From assembly GCF_001613935.1 (NCBI RefSeq), contig NZ_LQCI01000052.1, forward strand, positions 305,596 through 369,595: a DNA stretch of 64,000 bases. Reading direction: 5' to 3'. The stretch is from Amycolatopsis regifaucium (GTDB taxonomy: Bacteria; Actinomycetota; Actinomycetes; Mycobacteriales; Pseudonocardiaceae). This document shows positions 23,465 to 32,714 of the stretch, piece by piece. A model generated the notes under the pieces. That model had not been told where the DNA came from and made no database searches. It worked only from the letters and a program-made list of their open reading frames with translations. Numbering within the stretch: position 1 is the first letter of the stretch; each line of letters starts with the position of its first letter. The position numbers and the translations under genes were made by a program.

Positions 23465-24235
23465 TCAAGCGGTGACGCCGCCGTCGAGGACGATGTCGTG
23501 CCCGACGACGTACGCGGACTCGTCGGAGGCCAGCCAGAGTACCGCCGCGGCGATCTCGTCGACCGTGCCGATGCGGCCCAGCGGGATGACCGCGGCGAGC
23601 CGTTCGGCACGGTCGGCCTCGGTCTCACCGGGCCGGAAGGACATTCCGGTGTCGGTGGCGCCGGGGCTGACGGCGTTGATGCGGATCCCTTCGGCGATGT
23701 GGTCGCGGGCGGCGGTGCGGGTCAGCACACTCACGGCGGCCTTCGAAGCGGCGTAGGCGGCCATGCCGGGCAGGCGGTTGTGCGAGCCGATGTTGGACGC
23801 CATGTTGACGATGACTCCCCCACCGCTCGCCCGCATCCGCGCGATCTCGTGCTTCATGGACAACCAGGTGCCGGTGAGATTGGTACGTATGACGGCGTCG
23901 AACCCGTCTTCGTCGAGATCGGCTGTCGGCGCCGGAGTGCCGAGAACACCCGCGTTGTTGAACGCGATGTCGAGCTTTCCGTGCCGCCGCACGGTTTCGG
24001 TGACAAGGCGCTCGACTTCGGCGCCGACACCCACATCGGCGGCCACCGCGTCGGCCGCGCCGCCCTCGGCCTCGATCTCCTTCACCGTCTGCCGCAGTTT
24101 CTCGCTGTCCCGACCGGAGACGACGACCTGCGCGCCTTCGCGCGCGAAGGCCGCCGCTGTGGCGCGGCCGATGCCGGAACTTCCGCCGGTCACCAGCACG
24201 ACCTTGCCGCTGAAACGCTTCCCCACCGTGCTCAC
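23465..24235 (-). CDS. Short-chain dehydrogenase/reductase
   Basis: A 256-aa classical SDR: cofactor motif TGGSSGIG near residue 16, NNAG near 90, and catalytic YAASK near 157 with the Ser about 13 residues earlier. It resembles glucose 1-dehydrogenase/3-oxoacyl reductase types. The GTG at 24235 is preferred over a TTG at 24244, which abuts a purine-rich stretch. It lies 49 bp after the TetR gene on the same strand, probably under its control. Confidence 0.85.
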   Translation of the reverse strand: MSTVGKRFSGKVVLVTGGSSGIGRATAAAFAREGAQVVVSGRDSEKLRQTVKEIEAEGGAADAVAADVGVGAEVERLVTETVRRHGKLDIAFNNAGVLGTPAPTADLDEDGFDAVIRTNLTGTWLSMKHEIARMRASGGGVIVNMASNIGSHNRLPGMAAYAASKAAVSVLTRTAARDHIAEGIRINAVSPGATDTGMSFRPGETEADRAERLAAVIPLGRIGTVDEIAAAVLWLASDESAYVVGHDIVLDGGVTA

Positions 24236-24248
24236 AGTACCCAACTTT

Positions 24249-24266
24249 CTGGTCCGATCGTTCTAG
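24249..24266. promoter_or_regulatory. Candidate TetR operator upstream of the SDR gene
   Basis: An imperfect dyad centred on CGATCG (outer bases CTGG and CTAG) lies in the 49-bp gap between the TetR and SDR genes. The shape resembles operators of TetR/AcrR regulators that control adjacent SDRs. The evidence is symmetry and position only. Confidence 0.35.
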
Positions 24267-24284
24267 TATTCGGAGCTGAAAAAA

Positions 24285-24881
24285 TCATCGCGACCGGGCG
24301 GCATCGAGGACCGCGAGAGCCTGCTCCGCCGTCGCCTTGGCCCGTGGCGCCGGATCCGGCCCCTTGCTCAGCACCCGCATGCCCTGCAGAACGGTGAGCA
24401 GGAAGCGGGCGAGCGCCTCCGGATCGGTGGCGGCGTCGAGTTCGCCTTGCGCCTTCGCCCGGCTCAACGCCATCCGCAAGGCCAGCTCGAGCGCGTCCCA
24501 GCTGCGCTCGACGGCGCGGGCGACCTCGGGATCCTTCGGCATCATCTCCATCGCGGCGTTGACGACGAAACAGCCGTCGCGCCCCGATTCATCGAGAATT
24601 TCGGCAAGATAGCGCTCGATGAGCCGCCGCACCCCCGCGAGCGCGGGCCCCGGTCCGGCGAAGTCCTCGACGAACCGCTCGTTGCCCCGGGCGATGTAGC
24701 GGTTCAGCGCCGTCAGGTACAGGTCGTGCTTGGTACCGAAGGTCGCGTAGAGACTCGCCTTGCCGATGCCCAGCGCGGCGACGAGGTCGTTGACCGAAGT
24801 GGCCTCATATCCCTGCCGCCAGAACAGTTCCAGCGCGGCGTCGCAGGCCGCGTCGACGTCGAATTCCTTCACCCGGGACAC
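24285..24881 (-). CDS. TetR/AcrR-family regulator
   Basis: A 198-aa regulator with the N-terminal HTH VNDLVAALGIGKASLYATFGTKHDLY and a ligand domain with GRDGCFVVNAAMEM, a pattern seen in regulators of the AcuR/YxaF-like group. The adjoining SDR is the obvious target. The divergently read HxlR gene lies upstream on the same strand. Confidence 0.88.
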   Translation of the reverse strand: MSRVKEFDVDAACDAALELFWRQGYEATSVNDLVAALGIGKASLYATFGTKHDLYLTALNRYIARGNERFVEDFAGPGPALAGVRRLIERYLAEILDESGRDGCFVVNAAMEMMPKDPEVARAVERSWDALELALRMALSRAKAQGELDAATDPEALARFLLTVLQGMRVLSKGPDPAPRAKATAEQALAVLDAARSR

Positions 24882-24914
24882 GAGAGGAAGACTAGCCGTA
24901 TCTGTAACAGTCGG

Positions 24915-25301
24915 TCAAATAAGCGGCAGTGTGCGATGGGTCTCGTCGTAGGCCGACCGGGCCTCCTCCACCTTCGGCAGGTTCTCCGTCGACCAGACCG
25001 AGAGGGTCGCGAACAGCGGCGCCAGGCTTCGCCCCAGGTCGCTGATCTCGTACTCGACCCGCGGTGGCACTTCCGCGTGATAGGTCCGCGTGAGGAGGCC
25101 GTCGCGTTCCAGTTGCCGCAGCCGCTGGGTCAGCACCTTCGGCGTGATCGTTCCGATCCGCCGCTCGAGTTCGACGAATCGCAGCCTGCCGAACTCGTTG
25201 AGTGCCCACAGAATCGGCGTGGTCCAGCGACTGAAGACGAGGTCGACCACCGGGGCGATCGGACAGGCCTGCTCAGGGGTCGGCAAAGCGTCGGCTCGCA
25301 T
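24915..25301 (-). CDS. HxlR-family winged-helix regulator
   Basis: A 128-aa winged helix: SRWTTPILWALNEFGRLRFVELERRIGTITPKVLTQRLRQLERDGLL covers the DNA-binding fold, and VEYEISDLGRSL is the wing. A cysteine at residue 13 sits in the N-terminal arm, the position used for aldehyde or redox sensing in HypR/QorR-type members. It is divergent from the GNAT gene at 25386. Confidence 0.88.
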   Translation of the reverse strand: MRADALPTPEQACPIAPVVDLVFSRWTTPILWALNEFGRLRFVELERRIGTITPKVLTQRLRQLERDGLLTRTYHAEVPPRVEYEISDLGRSLAPLFATLSVWSTENLPKVEEARSAYDETHRTLPLI

Positions 25302-25385
25302 GGGACCAAGTTACGCGGCTCCGGGTTGCCGAGTCGTCATGATCCGGACACCTCCTCGCCCCCGAAGGCGGCGTAACGTTCTGTT

Positions 25386-25910
25386 ATGGAGTTGACCACC
25401 GAGAGGCTCGTCGTCCGCGAGTGGTCCGAGGACGACGCCGAAGCCGCGCTGGCGATCTACGGCACCACTGAGGTGACCCGCTGGCTCACCCCGGCGATGA
25501 ACCGGGTGGCCGACGCCGCGGCCATGCGTTCGGTATTGCAGGCCTGGCACCAGGCACAGCCCAATCTCGTGCCGCCGCGCGGGAGATGGGCGGTGCAGCG
25601 CAAGAAGGACGGCGCGGTCGTCGGCGGGCTGGGCATCCATCTGCTGCCCCCGTACGAAGAAGACCTGGAGATCAGCTGGCAGCTGCATCCGGACGCCTGG
25701 GGCGAGGGATACGCTTGCGAGGCCGCCCGCGCGCTGATCGGCTGGGCGTTCACCCAGGACACGGACGAACTCTTCGCCGTCGCGCGGCCGAACAACGTGC
25801 GCGCCATCGCGACCGCGAAACGGCTCGGAATGGCCTGGGTCGGGGAAACCGACAAGTACTACGGGCTCCGCCTGCAGGTGTACCGGATCCGGCACACGGA
25901 CCTCGTCTAG
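25386..25910 (+). CDS. GNAT-family N-acetyltransferase (RimJ/RimL-like)
   Basis: A 174-aa acetyltransferase: TERLVVREWSEDDAEA at the N-terminus, and acetyl-CoA-binding region WGEGYACEAARALIGWAF with NVRAIATAKRLGM. It is likely to acetylate a small molecule or a protein N-terminus. The substrate is unknown. Confidence 0.88.
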   Translation: MELTTERLVVREWSEDDAEAALAIYGTTEVTRWLTPAMNRVADAAAMRSVLQAWHQAQPNLVPPRGRWAVQRKKDGAVVGGLGIHLLPPYEEDLEISWQLHPDAWGEGYACEAARALIGWAFTQDTDELFAVARPNNVRAIATAKRLGMAWVGETDKYYGLRLQVYRIRHTDLV

Positions 25911-26122
25911 GCCCGCTGGTCCACACGCGACATATCGCCCGTCCGCGGTGGCGACGATCCACCCCCGCGGGACCCCGGACCGCGGCCTCGGCCTCGTCGC
26001 TGACCGCGAGCAGCCCACAGCCGCTGTCGGCGTCCCAGCGCGTCGCGCGCGTTGCACTCGCACGCAAATCGAGATACCGTCACCATTCAGATGATGAAAA
26101 CATCCGAACTGGGAGACCTGCC

Positions 26123-27313
26123 TTGTCCGACGTTCCCGAGATCTCCTTGACCGACCCCCAGGTCCTGCACGACCCCTTCACCGCCTACAGCCCCGCCCGC
26201 GAGCGCTCCCCGGTCGCCAAACTGGTCGCACCAGGACTGGCGATGTGGGCGGTCCTGCGCCACGAAGAGGCGCGGAAGATGCTGAGCGACCCGCGCTTCG
26301 CCTTGAGCCCGAACAGCTACCAGCGGATGGACATCCCCGACCATTGCCGCCCGTACATGCGGACCATGCAGGAGGCCGAAGGCGCGGAACACCTGCGGCT
26401 CCGGCGACTCGTCTCCCCCGCGTTCACTCCGCGCAAGGCCGCCGCGCTCCGGCCGGGCATGGAACGGCTCGTGAACGAACTCCTCGACGGTTTCGCCGGG
26501 GAAAGCCAGGTGGACCTGATCACCGCGTTCGCCCGCCCGCTGCCGATGGACGTGATCTGCGCACTGGTCGGCATCCCCGAAGCCGACCGCCCACGCTGGC
26601 GTGAGTACGGCGCGACGGTCGCGGCCGGGGACGGCGCGGGACTGGCGAAGGCGGTCCCGGGGATCGTCGAGGACTCGCTCGCCGCCATCGCGCACCGGAA
26701 GCTCGAACCCGCCGAAGACGTCGTCTCGCAGCTCCTCCAGATCCAGGCCGACGACGGGGACAGGCTCAGCGAAACCGAATTGGTCGCACTCGTCTGGCAA
26801 CTCGTCCTGGGCGGCCAGGTGCCCGGCAACCTCATCGCCAACTCCGTCGAAACCCTGTTCGCCCACCCCGCCCAGCTGGCCGAACTCCGCGAAGACCCGG
26901 CGCTCATGCCGGGCGCGGTCGAGGAACTGATGCGCTGGTGCAGTCCTCAGCTGCTGACGATCCCCCGGTTCACCACCGAGCACGTCCGGATCGGCGACGT
27001 CCTGATCCCCGAGGGAGAACCTGTTACCGTAGCGATCCCGGCGGTGAACCGCGACCCGAGGACGTTCCCCGACCCGGAGGTCTTCGACATCCGGCGCGCG
27101 GCTGGACCGGCATGGCACCTGGCGTTCGCCCACGGACCACATTTCTGCCTCGGCGCCTCGCTGGCCAGGGCGCAGACCGAGGTCGCACTCACCGCCCTGC
27201 TGCGCCGCTTCCCCGACCTCGCGCTCACGGACGGTCTGCGGCGGATCCCGGATCCGGGCACGTGGCGGCTCGACGCACTGCCGGCCAGCCTGCGCGCGCC
27301 GGTTGCGGGCTGA
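26123..27313 (+). CDS. Cytochrome P450 (CYP105/107-like bacterial class)
   Basis: A 396-aa class I bacterial P450. The heme loop is FAHGPHFCLGASLA, ExxR lies in AVEELMR, and the I-helix reads LVLGGQVPGNL, so the usual AGxET is replaced by GGQVP, which is unusual. It has a TTG start at 26123 with GGGAG 8-12 nt upstream; the next in-frame starts would cut into the fold. The stop codon is the first base-triplet of a KstR-like box (27311-27324) that precedes the LLM gene. Confidence 0.85.
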   Translation: MSDVPEISLTDPQVLHDPFTAYSPARERSPVAKLVAPGLAMWAVLRHEEARKMLSDPRFALSPNSYQRMDIPDHCRPYMRTMQEAEGAEHLRLRRLVSPAFTPRKAAALRPGMERLVNELLDGFAGESQVDLITAFARPLPMDVICALVGIPEADRPRWREYGATVAAGDGAGLAKAVPGIVEDSLAAIAHRKLEPAEDVVSQLLQIQADDGDRLSETELVALVWQLVLGGQVPGNLIANSVETLFAHPAQLAELREDPALMPGAVEELMRWCSPQLLTIPRFTTEHVRIGDVLIPEGEPVTVAIPAVNRDPRTFPDPEVFDIRRAAGPAWHLAFAHGPHFCLGASLARAQTEVALTALLRRFPDLALTDGLRRIPDPGTWRLDALPASLRAPVAG

Positions 27314-27324
27314 AACACGTTCTA
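27311..27324. promoter_or_regulatory. KstR-like operator (TnnAACnnGTTnnA)
   Basis: TGAAACACGTTCTA matches the mycobacterial KstR consensus at all eight fixed positions. It overlaps the P450 stop codon and a TAATAG -10-like hexamer (27323-27328) just before the LLM gene at 27340. A second match precedes the KstD-like gene at 36924. Confidence 0.5.
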
Positions 27325-27339
27325 ATAGCGTGACCGGCT

Positions 27340-28197
27340 GTGAGACACGGGATCGTACTGTTCACCAGTGACCGGGGCAGCACACCGGCCGCCGCCGCAC
27401 AGGCGGCCGAAGCCGCCGGCTTCGACACCTTTCACGTGCCGGAACACACGCATATCCCGGTCAAACGGGAGGCTCCGCATCCGCGCACCGGCGACTCGTC
27501 GCTGCCCGACGACCGGTACCTGCGCACGCTGGATCCGTGGGTGGCGCTGGCCACGGCGGCGTCGGTGACCACGCGGATCCGGCTCGCGACGGCGGTGGCC
27601 CTCCCCGTCGAGAGCGATCCGATCACGCTGGCGAAGACGATCGCCAGCCTCGATCACCTCTCGGCCGGGCGGGTCACCCTCGGCGTCGGCTTCGGCTGGA
27701 ACATCGACGAACTGACCGATCACGGCGTCCCCGCCGGCAAGCGGCGGACAGTCCTGCGCGAGTACCTCGAGGCGATGCGAGCGCTCTGGACGGACGACGA
27801 AGCGTCGTACGCGGGCGAGTTCGTCTCGTTCGGCGCGAGCTGGGCGTGGCCGAAACCGGCGCAGGCACGTATCCCGGTGATCGTCGGCGCCGGCGGGACG
27901 GAGAAGACCTTCCGCTGGATCGCGAAGTCGGCCGACGGCTGGCTCACCACACCGGGTGACACCGACATCGAGGGCAAGGCCCGGCTGCTGCGCGAGATCT
28001 GGCACGAAGCGGGCCGCGACGGCGAGCCGGAGATCTCGGCGCTCGGGGTGCGCCCGGATCCGGAAAACCTGGCCGGGCTGGAAGCGGCCGGGGTCACCGA
28101 GACGATCTTCGGTCTCCCGGACCGCTCCCCCGGCGAGGTCGAAGCGTGGCTCCAGCGCCTCGCCGGGAAACTCGGCCTCAGCGCTGGGAATCGATGA
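27340..28197 (+). CDS. F420-dependent LLM-class oxidoreductase
   Basis: A 285-aa luciferase-like protein of the TIGR03619-type F420 group: HVPEHTHIPVKRE, DPWVALATAASVT and LGVGFGWNIDEL are characteristic. It has a GTG start without a strong Shine-Dalgarno, consistent with a very short leader from the TAATAG hexamer upstream. Its 3' end overlaps the convergent kinase gene by 20 bp. The KstR-like box suggests a link to sterol or lipid degradation. Confidence 0.83.
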   Translation: MRHGIVLFTSDRGSTPAAAAQAAEAAGFDTFHVPEHTHIPVKREAPHPRTGDSSLPDDRYLRTLDPWVALATAASVTTRIRLATAVALPVESDPITLAKTIASLDHLSAGRVTLGVGFGWNIDELTDHGVPAGKRRTVLREYLEAMRALWTDDEASYAGEFVSFGASWAWPKPAQARIPVIVGAGGTEKTFRWIAKSADGWLTTPGDTDIEGKARLLREIWHEAGRDGEPEISALGVRPDPENLAGLEAAGVTETIFGLPDRSPGEVEAWLQRLAGKLGLSAGNR

Positions 28198-29578
28198 GGT
28201 AGCGGCCGTCCTGCTGCACCATGACGAACGTGGCCCGCTCCGTCGTCGTCCCCCCGGACGCCTTGAGGTAGGTCAGCGTCGCCGTCACCGTGGTGCCGGA
28301 TTCGGACACGTTCGACACGGTCACCCCGCGGTAGTCCTTCCAGAAGTTCGAGTACCGCTCGAAACTCTGGTTCTTCGCCCGCTTGAAGTTGTCCGTCAGT
28401 GTCGCGAACCCGGCTTGGAGATTCCCGGGGATCAGCGCGTAGTAGGCCGCGAGCGCCTGCCCGGGCGTCTGCGCGGGAGGCGGTGGCGCCGAGGATGACG
28501 TGGACGGGGGCGGCGTTGACGACGACGGGGCCGAGGAGGGCGGCTGCTGCGGCTGCGGTTCGGCGGACGACGACGGTGTCGGTGTCGGCGTCGGGGCGGC
28601 GGAGCTGGCCGGCGGCGCCCCGGCCGAGGGGTTGTCCCCCCTGTTGGCGAGCACCACGACCACGGCCGCGACGGCCGCCAGCACGAGGAATCCGGCGATC
28701 ACACCGATCAGTGCGCCCTTGCGCGCCCGCGGCGGCGGCTCCTCGGCGACCAGTGTCGTCGGTTCTCCCGCCGCCAGCGCCCGCAGCTCCCGCTCGGTCT
28801 CGGCCATCGTCGGCCTGCTGTCCGGCCGGACGTCGAGCAGCCTGGTCAGCAGCGGGGTGAGAATGCCCGACCTGACCGGCGGGGTGATCTCCCCACTCGA
28901 CGCGCGGTACAGCAGCGCGATGGGGTTCTCCGCCGTTCCGTAGGGCGTACCGCCTTCGAGCGCGGTGTACAGCGTCGCGCCGAGCGAGAACACGTCGGAA
29001 GCGGAGGTCGCGTCCTCGCCACGGGCCACCTCGGGCGCCAGGAACGCCGGTGTCCCGGAGATCTCGCCGGTCGCGGTGAGCTGGACGTCGCCCATCGCCC
29101 GCGAAATCCCGAAGTCGGTGATCTTGACGGTGCCGTCCTCGCCGAGCAGGACGTTGCCGGGCTTGATGTCGCGGTGGACGATGCCCGCCCGATGCGCGGC
29201 CGCCAGCGCCGAGCACAGCTGGATGGCGAGGCGGATGACGTCGTCGACCTCCATCGGCCCGTCGCGCAGTTTGTCCGCGAGACTGGTCGAGGGCAGGTAC
29301 TCCATGATGATCCACGGGCGGTCCTGCTCGTCGATCACGCCGAAGACGGTGATGGCGTGCGGATGGACCAGCCGCGCGGCGATCCTCGCCTCACGCAGCG
29401 CGCGATTCTTGGCCTCGTCGGCCTTCTGTTCCCCTTGCCCGTGCGGCAGAAGGAGTTCCTTGATCGCGACCGTGCGCTCCAGGTTGTCGTCGCGCGCCCG
29501 CCACACGGTGCCCATGGAGCCGCCGCCGACGGGCTCGATGAGGTCGAACCGGTCGGCGAGGCGGCGGATCTCCTCCAT
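28178..29578 (-). CDS. Membrane Ser/Thr protein kinase (Pkn family)
   Basis: A 466-aa Hanks-type kinase. The glycine loop GGGSMG is at 18-23, Lys at 40, catalytic HRDIKPGN at 135-142, DFG at 155-157 and APE at 181-183. A single membrane helix spans 288-311. Outside the cell are a long Pro/Ser/Thr linker (about 318-370) and a C-terminal domain of about 95 aa (YYALIPGNLQAGFATL onward) resembling the NTF2-like sensor domains of actinobacterial kinases. There are no PASTA repeats. It starts at ATG 29578. The ligand is unknown. Confidence 0.9.
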   Translation of the reverse strand: MEEIRRLADRFDLIEPVGGGSMGTVWRARDDNLERTVAIKELLLPHGQGEQKADEAKNRALREARIAARLVHPHAITVFGVIDEQDRPWIIMEYLPSTSLADKLRDGPMEVDDVIRLAIQLCSALAAAHRAGIVHRDIKPGNVLLGEDGTVKITDFGISRAMGDVQLTATGEISGTPAFLAPEVARGEDATSASDVFSLGATLYTALEGGTPYGTAENPIALLYRASSGEITPPVRSGILTPLLTRLLDVRPDSRPTMAETERELRALAAGEPTTLVAEEPPPRARKGALIGVIAGFLVLAAVAAVVVVLANRGDNPSAGAPPASSAAPTPTPTPSSSAEPQPQQPPSSAPSSSTPPPSTSSSAPPPPAQTPGQALAAYYALIPGNLQAGFATLTDNFKRAKNQSFERYSNFWKDYRGVTVSNVSESGTTVTATLTYLKASGGTTTERATFVMVQQDGRYLIDSQR

Positions 29579-29808
29579 TGTCGACGTCCCCCTGGCAGGT
29601 TTGGTGTTCGCGCGAACCTTGCCAGCATGCCAGGAACGCGCCGGAGCGGCGGACCCGGCACGGCCGTTGCGGGCGCGGTGTCGGTCACGTCGCGGGCTGG
29701 ACCGTTCAGCGGAACCCCGCCCTTCCGGCTGCCCGAAAGTTCGTATCCCGGTCCACCGGGCGCGCACTTTACTTCTCCGGTGTGACTTGTTCTCGGGAAA
29801 GGGCGGCG

Positions 29809-30501
29809 ATGCGGGAAACCATCGGCGGGCGCGGCGTGCTCGAAGGCGCGTTCGCGTTGCTCGAAGCACTCAACGAGCACGGCGGGCGGGCCGGGCTGAC
29901 CCAGCTCGTGCGTGCCACCGGGCTTCCGAAGACCACCGTGCACCGCCTTCTCGACCAGCTGACCGACCTCGGCGCGGTCGAACGGGCCGGCCACGGCTAC
30001 CGGATCGGCTCGCGGGTGTTCCGGCTCGGCCGGTTCTGGCAACCCGAACTACGGGAGCTGGCCAAGGAATGGCTGCCGGCGCTTTCCGCGCGGATGCGCG
30101 TGAGCCTCGTGCTCGCGGTCCCGAGGGAGGGCCGCGCGCTGGTCGTGGCGGGCGCGGTCCTGCCGCCTGACGACGTCCCCGTGCGGCCGGGCGGCCCACT
30201 GCCGCCCGGGACCGCCGCCGGACGGCTTCTCGCCGCCCATCACCCCGCGCTCGCCGAACCGGACGCGGACGCGGTGGAGATCCGCGCGGCCGGGTACGCG
30301 GCCGAATCGGAGACCATCACCGCCGGGCTCGGTTGCGCGGCCGTCGGCATCAGGACACCGGACGGCCGGGTCGGCGCCGCGCTCGCCGCCGTCTTGCCCG
30401 CGCGACGCGACCCGGTTTCGACGGTCTCCGGATTGGCGAGCACCGCACGTTCTTTCAGTTCCGCTCTCGCCGAGTTTTCCCGGTCGAACCGGGCAGGATG
30501 A
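29809..30501 (+). CDS. IclR-family transcriptional regulator
   Basis: A 230-aa IclR-type regulator: winged-helix LTQLVRATGLPKTTVHRLLDQL with wing YRIGSRVFRLG, then a short effector domain that includes PPGTAAGRLLAAHHP and GCAAVGIRTPDGRV. GGGAAAGGGCGG precedes the ATG. The effector domain is shorter than usual. It is divergent from the kinase; the target is unknown. Confidence 0.85.
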   Translation: MRETIGGRGVLEGAFALLEALNEHGGRAGLTQLVRATGLPKTTVHRLLDQLTDLGAVERAGHGYRIGSRVFRLGRFWQPELRELAKEWLPALSARMRVSLVLAVPREGRALVVAGAVLPPDDVPVRPGGPLPPGTAAGRLLAAHHPALAEPDADAVEIRAAGYAAESETITAGLGCAAVGIRTPDGRVGAALAAVLPARRDPVSTVSGLASTARSFSSALAEFSRSNRAG

Positions 30502-30803
30502 TCGACGAACAACGAACAATTCCCGATCAATTCCGAGCACAGCGGCGAAGCAGAATTTCGGGCGGAATATTTCCGACGAAGTGCGCTGTTACGGCGAACC
30601 GGATCACGCTGCGTCCTCGGACGGCGCCACCGAGTGCCGAACCTCGACATTTTTGCTGATTCCAGCCCGTTTCCGTGATCGACCGCCTACCGGACAACAC
30701 CCGGTCGACAATTCAATCCCCGTTTCCCTGCTCCATTCGGCGGTGCTGCCCGGAGGGGCGCCAAGTACCGTTCAGGCATTCTTTCGACCAAGGAGGGAAT
30801 TCC
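30502..30803. other. Intergenic region between IclR and amidase genes
   Basis: No credible gene is seen in these 302 bp. The stretch is less GC-rich than its surroundings and contains the strong Shine-Dalgarno AAGGAGGG (30789-30797) for the amidase. Its promoter should lie here, but no clear -35/-10 pair is seen. Confidence 0.5.
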
Positions 30804-32420
30804 TTGAACAGACGTTCTTTGAAAAGACGCGGCTCGGCCGTGTCCGCATTTCTCGTCATGGTGTTCGTCGCGTCCGCCACCGCGGCCGTCCCTGCGCAGG
30901 CCACGTCCCTTTCCGGACGGCCGGTCGTGGCCGGGATCGACCTGGAGCGGGCGACGATCCCCGATCTGCAGCGGGCGATGCGCTCCGGACGGCTGTCCTC
31001 GGTCGAGCTGACGGCGTTCTATCTGCATCGCATCCGCAAGCTGAACCCGACGCTGCACGCAGTGCTCAGCACGAACCCGGACGCGCTGCGCCTCGCCGCG
31101 GCCAGCGACCTGCGACGGCACCGGCACCAGTCGAAAGGCCCGATGGACGGCATCCCGGTGCTGCTCAAGGACAACATCGACACCGCGGACCGGCAGCCGA
31201 CCACGGCCGGATCGACCGCGCTACAGGAATCCCGCCCCTACCGCGACGCCGGCGTGGTCGAGAACCTCCGCGAGGCCGGGGCGGTCATCCTCGGCAAGGC
31301 CAACCTGTCGGAGTGGTCGAGCTACCGCTCCACCAGTTCGTCGAACGGCTGGAGCCCGCTCGCCGGCCAGACCGCCAACCCCTATGTCCTCGACCGCAAC
31401 CCGTGCGGTTCGTCGGCCGGTTCGGGGGTCGCGGTCGCGGCCCATCTGGCGACCGTCGCCGTCGGGACCGAGACGGACGGCTCGGTGACCTGCCCGTCCG
31501 GCGCCAACGGCATCGTGGGTGTCAAGCCGAGCCTCGGGCTGGTCAGCCGCAGCGGGATCGTGCCGGTGTCGAAACAGCAGGACACCGCGGGCCCGATGGC
31601 GCGCAACGTGGTCGACGCCGCGATCCTGCTCGCGGCCCTCAACGGCGCCGACCGCCGCGACCCGATCACCGTCGACGCCGCGAAGCAGTCGCTCGACGAC
31701 TACACGAAATTCCTGGGCCCCCACGCTTTGCGCGGTAAGCGGATCGGTGTCTGGCGCGAGGTCTACACCCCGGACGACACGACCAAGGCGGCCTTCGAGC
31801 AGGCGCTGAGCAGGCTCCGGAAGCTCGGCGCGACCACGGTGGAGATCACGATCCCCTACCTGGACGTCATCGCGGCCAACGAGTTCCCCGCGATCAGGAC
31901 CGAGTTCAAGCACGACATCAACGCCTACCTCGCGTCCACCGGCGGCAAGCACCCCGCCGACCTGGCCGGACTGATCCAGTACAACCTGGACCACGCGGCG
32001 GTCGAAATGCCGTACTGGACCCACAACCTGTGGGACCGGTCGCAGGCGACCACCGGCGATCTCACCGATCCGGCCTACCGCGCGATGCGGGAAGCCGCGA
32101 CCAGCGCCGCCCGGCGAGGTCTCGACGAAACACTGCGCGGCAACGGTCTGGACGCGATCGTGGCGCCCACCAACAACGCCGCGTGGAAGACGCAGCTCGG
32201 GGTCGGCGACGGCGCGCTGCTCATCGACTCGTCCGGTCCGGCCGCGGTTTCGGGTTACGCCAACCTGACCGTCCCGATGGCGTACTCCGGCCCGTTGCCG
32301 CTGGGGCTGTCGATCATGGGCGGGCGGTTCAGCGAACCGTCACTGCTGGCCATCGCCTACGCCTTCGAGCAGGACACGAAGGTCCGGCGGTTGCCGACGT
32401 TCATCCCGTCCATCGGCTGA
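30804..32420 (+). CDS. Secreted amidase-signature-family amidase
   Basis: A 538-aa exported amidase. A Sec signal peptide covers about 1-33 (basic start, hydrophobic core LVMVFVASATAAV, cleavage after AQA). The Ser-Ser-Lys triad is K122 (LLKDNID), S203/S204 (GSSAGSG) and nucleophile S227 (TDGSVTCPS). It has a TTG start at 30804 with AAGGAGGG 7 nt upstream. It would hydrolyse amide bonds outside the cell, for scavenging or possibly envelope modification. A family 1 hairpin follows the stop. Confidence 0.88.
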   Translation: MNRRSLKRRGSAVSAFLVMVFVASATAAVPAQATSLSGRPVVAGIDLERATIPDLQRAMRSGRLSSVELTAFYLHRIRKLNPTLHAVLSTNPDALRLAAASDLRRHRHQSKGPMDGIPVLLKDNIDTADRQPTTAGSTALQESRPYRDAGVVENLREAGAVILGKANLSEWSSYRSTSSSNGWSPLAGQTANPYVLDRNPCGSSAGSGVAVAAHLATVAVGTETDGSVTCPSGANGIVGVKPSLGLVSRSGIVPVSKQQDTAGPMARNVVDAAILLAALNGADRRDPITVDAAKQSLDDYTKFLGPHALRGKRIGVWREVYTPDDTTKAAFEQALSRLRKLGATTVEITIPYLDVIAANEFPAIRTEFKHDINAYLASTGGKHPADLAGLIQYNLDHAAVEMPYWTHNLWDRSQATTGDLTDPAYRAMREAATSAARRGLDETLRGNGLDAIVAPTNNAAWKTQLGVGDGALLIDSSGPAAVSGYANLTVPMAYSGPLPLGLSIMGGRFSEPSLLAIAYAFEQDTKVRRLPTFIPSIG

Positions 32421-32441
32421 CCTCGCGAGGTCAGGCAATGT

Positions 32442-32494
32442 GCCGTGAAGGCCTCCTTCCCTACCCTGAGAGTAGGGAAGGAGGCCTTCACGGC
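32442..32494. repeat. Long hairpin repeat, family 1 copy B
   Basis: 23-bp perfect arms (32442-32464, 32472-32494) with loop CCTGAGA sit between the convergent amidase gene and the type-VII-like operon. The core matches 17611-17665 except one loop base and the outer pairs, which change on both sides so the stem is kept. Confidence 0.9.
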
Positions 32495-32534
32495 GCCCGG
32501 GTCGCCGGTCCGGCCAGGGAGGTGGAAGGAATCG

Positions 32535-32714
32535 CTACCAGGCCTTGCCGAACTTGAAGCGGAACTCCGGGTCCTCTTCGGCCGGCTTGCCCGCTCCCTT
32601 GATCCTGGCCTTGGGCTTGCCCGCCTTCTTGCGTTTGGCGGCCAGCGTCTCCGGATCCCACGGGTTCTCGAGCAGGCGTTCGGCGTCGGGCTCTTTCGCC
32701 GGTTCGTCTGTCAC
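32535..32714 (-). CDS. Small acidic/basic protein closing the type-VII-like operon
   Basis: A 59-aa protein starting MTDEPAKEPDAERLLENPWD and ending EEDPEFRFKFGKAW, with a Lys-rich centre. It has a GTG start that overlaps the stop of the WXG-like gene (GTGA), so translation is coupled. The pairing with WXG-type genes suggests a chaperone or partner role. No named family is recognised. Confidence 0.75.
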   Translation of the reverse strand: MTDEPAKEPDAERLLENPWDPETLAAKRKKAGKPKARIKGAGKPAEEDPEFRFKFGKAW